From positions 121,532,088 through 121,596,087 of the forward strand of contig JALGPY010000002.1 in NCBI GenBank assembly GCA_023055425.1: DNA of 64,000 bases. The letters are read 5' to 3'. The DNA is from Linanthus parryae. Its lineage: Eukaryota; Streptophyta; Magnoliopsida; Ericales; Polemoniaceae. The notes below the pieces were generated by a model. It saw only the letters and a program-made list of their open reading frames with translations, was not told the DNA's origin and did not search any database. This document shows positions 56,721 to 64,000 of this stretch, in pieces. How positions within the stretch are numbered: the stretch's first letter is position 1; the number at the start of each line of letters is the position of its first letter. The translations under genes were made by a program, and so were the position numbers.

Positions 56721-56804
56721 GTTGAAGAATTACCAGTCCCAAAGGGTCTCTCGTAATTCATCAAAACCCGTTCTCTTTCTCTCCCACTGATTAGAGAGAA
56801 GAAA

Positions 56805-59800
56805 ATGGCGACGAAGAAGGACTTAGAGCAAGGCGGCGACGGTGCTGGTTACGGCGATGGTGCGGTGGATTTGAGAGAGCCACTCGTCGCCGCGGCGGGG
56901 AAGAGCAAGGACGAGCAAGCCCCAATCCTTGACCAAGATGGTGCACTCTCTCTCGTTCTCTTCAGCACATTTATCGCCGCCTGTGGTTCGTTTGAATTCG
57001 GAGCTACTGTAAGTATATTTATGAATAGCGACATTTAATCAATCAAAGTCAAAATCTATTGTGTTTTTCTCCTTTTTTGTGTGTGTGTGTGTTCTTTCAC
57101 GTTTCGTTTCTGAAATGAAGAGACTAGGCCGTGGATTAGAGATTTGAAAACGCTTAACAATTTCTAAAAGGCAATGCATGTTAATTATGATTAGATACTC
57201 TTCTAGAATAGCAGTGACACTTTACATTTCTCAGATAAATAGGTATTTGGCACAATAATAATCCTCTAATCAGAAAGATGAATGTTTTTATCAATTGATT
57301 TCTCAGAGTTGTTTTATAAGAATGTGTTCCAGTTGATTTTGGTATTCTCTCTATAAGAATAACCTCCCAGATATCTCATTGAGTACTTACTTTTTTTCTT
57401 TTCAGATTTTAAACTGTGTAACTTGTAACCAAATAGAAAACAAGAGTTTAGGGAACAACAAACTCGAAAGAAAAAATAATGAGTTGTGTGCTATTAATTT
57501 ATATTGATATTGAATTTTTATTGCTCTTAAATGTGCAGCTTGGATTCACGGCACCTACTCAGGATGCCATGACCGAAGAATTGAAGCTATCTCCTACCCA
57601 GGTTATTAATCGCTATCTTTTATACTTCTAACACCAAGAAATAATCAGTCAAATGTTTGATTTAGGATCATTTGTAATGATCCATTTCTTTAAACTTACC
57701 CAGTACAAGCATATTGCTCTCTTTCTTCTTTAACTTAGTTAAAAAGTTGTCCAGGAACATAAGATGTTATAACTGATGGTAATTAGTGTCGGTATACCAT
57801 TTACTGCAGTATTCAGTTTTTGGATCTATATTGAACATTGGTGGAATAATTGGCGCCATTACATGCGGCCGGATCGCAGACTCACTGGGCCGAAGAGGGG
57901 TAACAACTCTCACTTTCTCTAGAACTCATGGTGTTGGTTTACCTTAACAAAACCACTTTCGTGATCTATGTTATATTTTTGCCATTATTCAGGCTATGCA
58001 ATTCTCATGCCTGATGGTCCTCATAGGATGGCTCGGGATATACTTGGCTTTGGTTTGTGCTCTCTCCTCTTTATAACACATTATGAGCACACATTGAAAT
58101 CTCAAAATCTCGCTTATAATTATAAATTCACAACAATTTATCTATTTGCTCCCTGAAACTCAGTATTTTCCTTGTGTATAGGGCCCTATCTTAATATGCA
58201 TTGGTAGATTCTTCAACGGCCTCGGTGTTGGAATTCTATCATATGTGGTACGTTGTGCCTTTACTCATTTCTGGAAAAAAATATGGACATTTATGTGACT
58301 TTGTACACCAAAAAAGAAGTTTCACGCGTAATAGTTTAGTTCCTTGAGAAGGCTCACTCGTTTCCTGTTTTATGTTGCGAATAGGTACCAGTTTACATTG
58401 GCGAAATAACCCCAACTAAACTTCGAGGGACACTATCATCAGCAAACCAGGTCTACAAAAAGATTCTATCACTATCTTCCTTACGAGTATACTTGACTGA
58501 AATCACTCATACATCCTACAAGCGCAGACTACTGAACAAGCATCGCCTAAGAGTTTTCTGTCTCCCAATTTTTCATGAAGTTCAAAGAAAACAGATTTTG
58601 AAACTTCAACTTTGGTTTACCATCACTTTCATTCACATTTCAAACAATGAGAAACTTAATTCAATTCCATTTATGTATATGTTCTTTGTTGGCGGTTTTC
58701 TTAGACTTGCTTCACTTGGCAGCTATTTATTGCTTTCGGAACTTCACTTTTCTATGTTGTTGGTGCGCTAGTGTCGTGGAGACAACTGGTAGTAGCTGGT
58801 ATAATCAATTTTTATAACCTATTTTAACATTTGGCAAGTTACCGGTTGTTTGCTTAATGATGTTAAGGCATAGAGGACAAATCACAATTCCTCATGCAGT
58901 CCTGCTTGTGTTTTCTTCTTTCAGGTCTCATTCCAGGTATTATCATGTTTATTGGTCTCTTCTTCATCCCAGAGTCTCCAAGATGGCTGGTAAGTTCACG
59001 TTTTCATGACTTGAAATCCTCTTTGTACACATTTTCGTATCATATTTGGACTCTAAACAAACATTTTTTAGTTTGAGACGCAATTGTAACCTGTGAGATT
59101 CATACAGGCAATGATGGGAAAAAATAATGAGTTTGAAGAAGCGCTACAAAAGCTTCGAGGAGAAACAGCTGACATCTCACCAGAAATAGCCATAATAGAA
59201 GTACAATTCTTCCTTCTAAGCTATTTTTAATATATCTTGTAGAGAGTTAATGCTTTTGTAATTTAGCTAATTCTTTCCATGTTGGTATCTGGCAGGAATA
59301 CTTGGAGACCCTTCGAGGACTTCCCGAAGTGAAACTACTCGATATGTTTGATAAAGCTAACATACGCCCACTAACAGTAAGCATTCATATATTTTTTCCT
59401 CGTATTTCATCGTCCACGATCAACTTTCTTGTTTCATTTAGCAATCTCTTACACCATCCGTGGAAAATTTGGCGAGTAGGTTGCTGTTGGACTTATGGCA
59501 TTCCAACAATTTATCGGAGTGAATGGAGTTATATTCTACGCAACCAACATTTTCAAATCTGCAGGTAACTAACATCTTGTTTAGGCTTACTTTTAATCTG
59601 TCTTCATCAAATCTGTGAAAAATGTAAAATTCCACTCATGGTTGGTGATTGTTGTTTTCAGGTTTTGATCCTAGTGTTGGAACTATCATATATGCTGTTC
59701 TGCAGGTTTCCTCTCGTCCTTCTCTTAGTTTTCGTTCCTCCAACAAGCACCAACAGAATCAATTTGTTATTGGTTTTCTTTATTTTATTGCTTGGCAGAT

Positions 59801-60762
59801 TGTTGTTAGTGTAATGGGTGCTAGCATAATTGACAAGGCCGGAAGAAGACCCTTGTTGATGGTATTCACAATTACACACAAAAAGAAAACATAAACGCAG
59901 ACAATTTATCTAGTAATAGCACCTTAGTGTTTGTATGTATGTTTCAGGCATCGATGTTTGGGATGCTGGTAGGAAGTATAGTTGTGGCAGTGTCGTTCCT
60001 ATTAAAGGTAAACTTCCTTGAATTCAGTGAAAGCGACAATTTATTTTCTATAAATCCATTTCTCATTTCTCGTGCTTGGTGACTGATTGAACAGGCTCAG
60101 GGGCTCGCAGCCAGTGTGGTTCCAAGCCTTGCAGTAACCGGTGTTCTGGTGAGAATAAACAGAAAAAGTCTCCGTCTAAACTAACATTCCTTCTTTGATA
60201 ATTATTTTGAGATTTCATTCAACTTTGGTATGTGAACGCTTATTTCCAGATGTATATTGGCTTCTATGCGGTGGGATTGAGTGGAATACCTTGGATTATT
60301 ATGTCTGAGGTAACTTCACAGTTCTGAAACAAAAAAGTAATCATGACCAAATCATGACAAAACCACATTCAGTTAACATTATATCGACATATGTTACAGG
60401 TATTTCCATTGCACGTAAAAGCATTGGGAGGAAGCTTAGTTACAGTAACTAGCTGGTTCGGTTCTTGGTGTGTTTCTTACACCTTCAACTTCCTATTACT
60501 GTGGAGTTCTTATGGTAAGCTCACCTCAAAAGCCTACGCTACTTTACTTACTACTATTGTCCAATACAATACTTTTTCAGCTAGTAAGCTAAATGAAAAG
60601 CAATACTCAACTCGATAAGTGAAAGAGTGGAATGTTTCTGTTGTAGGTACTTTTCTGCTCGATGCTTCTATGTGCGTGCTTGGTCTAGTTTTCATCTACA
60701 GGATGGTGCCTGAAACAAAGGGTCGTACACTTGAGGAAATACATGCTTCGATGAGCTCATAA
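56805..60762 (+). CDS. ERD6-like sugar transporter (MFS), 18 exons, 486 aa
   Basis: Members of this family move glucose or other monosaccharides with H+, usually out of the vacuole across the tonoplast. Exons read by eye: 56805-57008, 57539-57601, 57810-57899, 57993-58052, 58182-58247, 58385-58450, 58723-58798, 58925-58989, 59108-59200, 59296-59376, 59480-59564, 59662-59705, 59799-59861, 59948-60007, 60095-60148, 60250-60309, 60400-60514, 60647-60762. All introns are GT-AG, the exons sum to 1461 nt and the frame stays open. Family signatures are GSFEFGAT at the start of TM1, [11 protein letters not shown] (loop 2-3), [27 protein letters not shown] after TM6, [24 protein letters not shown] (loop 8-9), [12 protein letters not shown], and [11 protein letters not shown] after TM12. 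The 60-residue hydrophilic N-terminus carries REPL, similar to tonoplast-sorting acidic/dileucine regions of this family. It looks fully functional. The exact paralogue cannot be named. Confidence 0.95.
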
Positions 60763-61539
60763 AGAAAGTCCAGAGAAACAGCTTCTCATTGTTTGTCTTC
60801 ACCAACAATGTTTGCATCTGATGGTTGTCAAGAGCTCAATGTTTATAATGAAGTTACGCATGGGACCATCAATTACTGAAGAGGGCTTCTGTGGAAGAAT
60901 CGGCTACGTTCATTAAACCTCAATTCTCTACTTCAGTTCTTCATTTCTCAGGGCTTTGTAGCATGCTCAGCTGACTGAGCTCTTTACTTATCTAAATGAC
61001 ATCCTTATCGTTATATATGTATCACACTCACGGACTTAATTTATGCATAGTCATTTCAATATATATGATATAGACTCTGTCATTTGACATAATTTCTACT
61101 ACCAATAGGGTTCAGATGACTGATACGGAGGACAAATCAGTCCGAGTTTGCCCTGAAGTTTCTTGTAAAGCAGCTATACTGGAATATTTTGAAACTTGTG
61201 GCGGCACATTGCATGGAGGTTCGCATGGGAAGCGGGGAGTATTGCTTAATATTCTAATAGTCAGTATTCTATGACTAGACCAAAATTACGGAATTGTAAT
61301 TGGAGGTTTTCTATTGTGAGAAAACAATATATCAAATGTTTTCTAAAATTGCAAAATCACTCATTTGAAGTTGAAGATGACTGAATTTGAGATAACCTAT
61401 GGCAGGAAGGTATGCTCAGAAGTTGTTTCCCCTAGACCAAATGTGTAGTTTAACCCAGACCCACGTGCCTTCAAATATATTTTAGATTATGTGCTTCAGC
61501 CGAAACAGTTTTTTTTTTCGTTCTGACCTTGTTTTCATA
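60763..61539 (+). other. 3' flank of the ERD6-like gene
   Basis: Contains the 3' untranslated region; no clear AATAAA signal was picked out. No other gene seen. Confidence 0.5.
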
Positions 61540-61547
61540 ATTACATC

Positions 61548-62004
61548 CAGAGACGGACCCATGCACAAGCAAGCAGGGGCCATGCCCCCCTAGGTTAGGT
61601 TTGAGGAGAAGTTGGGCACCCCTCCCCCCACCCGGACTTTAATTTTGTAGATATTATATATTTTTGTTTAATTTCTTTTCTTAATTTTTCAAAGCTTCAG
61701 ATGAAATTAAGAACATTACTAAAAGATGCTAACTAATTTATTTATTATGATCGAATCTACAATATTGGCTATTTCAATTCTTTTGCCGCCAACTTAATAA
61801 GTGTAGTAGAACTTTTATAAATTATCTTCCACTTTTGAGGTTAAATATTAACATTTGAACTCCTTTTTCTTAGGCCGTCGAAACTAACTTTTAGAAATTT
61901 TTTAATTTTACAAATGCATCTTTAAATGAGAAACAATTTTACTTTTAGATTCTTCTTATTTTTACCTTAGCACCTCCTAATATAATTGTATAGGTCCGTC
62001 CCTT
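61548..62004. mobile_element. hAT-type MITE, 457 bp
   Basis: Ends CAGAGACGGACC ... GGTCCGTCCCTT are inverted repeats with two mismatches, flanked by perfect 8-bp duplications ATTACATC (61540-61547 and 62005-62012). No coding capacity. An 8-bp duplication with this TIR fits the hAT superfamily. Confidence 0.9.
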
Positions 62005-62166
62005 ATTACATCAAGGTGAGTACAAAATGTTGCCTATAAACGGATCAATGCCCAAGTTGCCAGCTCCTGTTTTATGATGTGCGCTAGTCCTATTCTTCCT
62101 GCAACAACAAATAGTGTCTTAATTAGTACAAAATTGTTTCAAATAAATGACGTTCGTGCACGTAGC

Positions 62167-64000
62167 TAGAGGTGCTATTCGGTTCGGTTCAACCGGTTCA
62201 CCGGTTGAAACCAAACCGCTGGAACCGAAGGCAAGGGGACCGTGAACCGAACCGAGAACCGGGGGACCGAGAACCGGACCCGGACCCGGTAATCTCGGTT
62301 ACAGTTCGGTTTTATCAATTGGCGGAACCGGGACCGGAACCGGAACCGGCCCGGAACAGAACCGAACCGACACCCAACGGACGAATTTTTGAACGTTGTG
62401 AATCGTCACATCAAACTCAGTGACCGTTTGGCCAACGGTTCACCCGGGTTTTTTGGGTTTTTTTTAAGTTTTTATATTACAATCACCCCCCCCCCCTCCT
62501 TCCCTCCCTTCAACCCCTATAAATACCCAACAACTTCCACCATTTTTTTCACACTTCCTCATCCAACACTCTCCATATTTCTCACAATTCTTCACTCAAA
62601 ATTCATCAAACACTCTTCAACTTCTCAAGTTTCCTCAATTCCTCACTAAAAATTATCAAACACTCAAGTTTTCTCAATTCCTCAAACTTCCTTGGTTTTC
62701 GACGGCGAATTCTCACATTCCTCCTCGACAAGCAACGCATCTTCAATCTTCGACATTTCACACCTCCAATAATTATTCTTGGAGTTTGTAAGTTTTAATT
62801 TTTGACGTTTACAATTTTATTGTGTGCTTTTGTTTGTGCAATATTTGTTAGACTTTATTTTTTTTCATCCAATTTTTCTAAGAAACAATGGCTTCCTCTC
62901 CTCATTTCAATGACCAAAACAACCAAAACGTAGACGTAGACATGACTATTGATGATGAAATTGACATTTTATTTGGCGACGGTGCCGCTAATGATTTTGG
63001 TGGTTTAGAGGAAAATGACCCGAATATAGGCCGTAATAAAAGAACTCGTAAGGGGGATGGTAAAAAAAGGAAAGTTTCGGATCATATGGATAAAATACCC
63101 GATGGCGTAGACGCCCAAGGTAGACCAAAATTTAGGGTCGTTTGCAAAATTTGTCAAAAATAATTTGTATTGGATCACACCGGTGGATTAGGATCCTTGA
63201 GAAAATATTTACAAAATTCACACGGACTTTTGAAAGATACACCCGCCGTAGGTGACCCTATGGTCCAAACCCAACTAGGATACGATGCACACGGTAACGT
63301 AGTTATATTTGTCTACGATGAACCTAGGGCAAGAAAAGCAATAGCTCATTATATCACCGCCACCGAAAAACCTCTTAATATGACCGACGACGTAGATTTT
63401 GACACAATGGTCCAAACCGCTTTTTGCCCGAGTTATAGGCATATTAGTGGACACACTATGAGGAAAGATATAATTGAAATTTATAGTGAAATGAAAGCGG
63501 AAATTATGCAAACTTTTTTAAATTCTGATTTCACAATTGCTTGCACTTCCGATATGTGTTCGGGTAGAAATGATAAAGGGTATATTTGTGTCACCGCACA
63601 CTACATTGACCCAAATTGGACTTTACAAAAACGTGTTTTTGCATTTCGAGAAGTTCCATATCCTCACAACGGTGTAAACATGGGAGAAACCATAGTGTCA
63701 GTTTTTGAAGAGTGGGGTATTGAGCAACGAATTACATCAATGACTTTTGACAATGCATCGGCATGTGATAGTGCGATAGACCATATGCATACTTTGATAC
63801 AAACACCCTTTCACGAAAAAATTGACCATGTTCGTTGTGTGTGTCACATTATCAATTTAATTGTACAAGAAGGTTTAAAACAACTAGATGAGCATGTTAG
63901 TCCTATTCGTGAAGCTATTCTCTTTATTTCTTCTTTTTCGAACAAAAGAACCAAACTTTTTGCGGAATATTGTGAGAAAAAACGGCAAGAAAAAAGAAAG
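62167..64000 (+). mobile_element. hAT transposon, 5' part (runs off the window)
   Basis: TIR TAGAGGTGCTATTCGG at 62167 is followed by about 200 bp of dense GAACCGG/CCGGTT subterminal repeats, the binding-site pattern of Ac-like hAT elements. A TATA box (CTATAAATACC at 62518-62528), a leader intron (62788-62882) and the transposase gene follow. The 3' end and target duplication are outside the window. Confidence 0.85.
62888..64000 (+). pseudogene. hAT (Ac-like, BED-finger) transposase, one premature stop
   Basis: Transposase binds the element ends and excises it. An acidic N-terminus precedes a basic KRTRKGDGKKRK region and a BED zinc finger (VCKICQK, then TAA at 63161-63163, then DHTGGLGSLRKYLQNSHG). 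The first His of the finger is Tyr. The frame continues open to the window end: AHYITATEKPLNM, FCPSYRHISGHTMRKDI, the first catalytic Asp in CTSDMCSGRNDKGY (Cys where Trp is usual), the second in MTFDNASACD, and RCVCHIINLIVQEGL. The catalytic Glu and hAT dimerisation domain lie beyond the window. The single stop and two odd residues suggest a recently silenced copy, or a non-functional family member. Confidence 0.9.

Noticed and set aside
62172..62423. 83-codon ORF rich in Arg-Glu-Pro
   Set aside because: Translation of the hAT subterminal GAACCGG repeats.

Overview
The window is nuclear DNA from a flowering plant, most likely a eudicot. The evidence is one intact 18-exon sugar-transporter gene of the ERD6-like family, plant-type Ty3/gypsy (Tat, chromovirus) and Ty1/copia (SIRE/Maximus type) retrotransposons, an L1-type LINE, hAT and MULE-like DNA transposons, and AT-rich spacers with GT-AG introns. 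No bacterial, organellar or CRISPR features are present. About 90% of the window is transposable-element sequence, much of it nested; I cannot name the species.

Layout. 1-17538: a Tat-lineage Ty3/gypsy element (+ strand, 5' part outside the window) is split by a younger, nearly complete relative (332-15409, - strand). The inner element has 607/627-bp LTRs about 1.5% apart by eye and a perfect 5-bp target duplication. It encodes gag-protease, RT, two RNase H domains and integrase on the - strand. On the + strand it carries a spliced antisense gene with a plant mobile domain (PMD). The outer element ends inside a fragment of a third gypsy RT (17539-17732). 18345-20768 plus 32591-32840: a 5'-truncated L1 LINE, split by an old SIRE-type copia element (20769-32590) whose 5' LTR itself holds an 816-bp hAT element. 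32860-34345: a diverged tandem duplication. 34410-35665: a GGACCGG-rich inverted-repeat element and a chromovirus 3' end with a chromodomain. 36504-36923: a long-TIR MULE-like MITE. 37604-40368: an odd LTR element with 1.2-kb LTRs around only 347 bp. 42600-50975: two decayed copia 3' ends, the first split by a 3.7-kb solo LTR. 51430-52758: a dead DUF1985-type (Ulp1/MULE-associated) gene. 53200-53515: a cluster of GAGACGAG-type motifs.

56580-60762 is the only convincing host gene: a TATA box, a leader with two short uORFs, and 18 exons that join in phase to 486 codons, encoding a 12-TM sugar/H+ transporter predicted for the vacuolar membrane. Beyond it lie a 457-bp hAT MITE (61548-62004) and the first part of a larger hAT element with a BED-type transposase gene broken by one stop (62167 to the window end).

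The part most worth attention is the Tat pair: the antisense multi-exon PMD gene, a possible homologue of its N-terminus surviving in the outer element, a 54-bp array related to the outer element's array (into which the inner copy inserted), and a 16-bp imperfect palindrome kept exactly in both copies just after pol. All repeat, splice and divergence statements come from reading by eye, not from alignment software.
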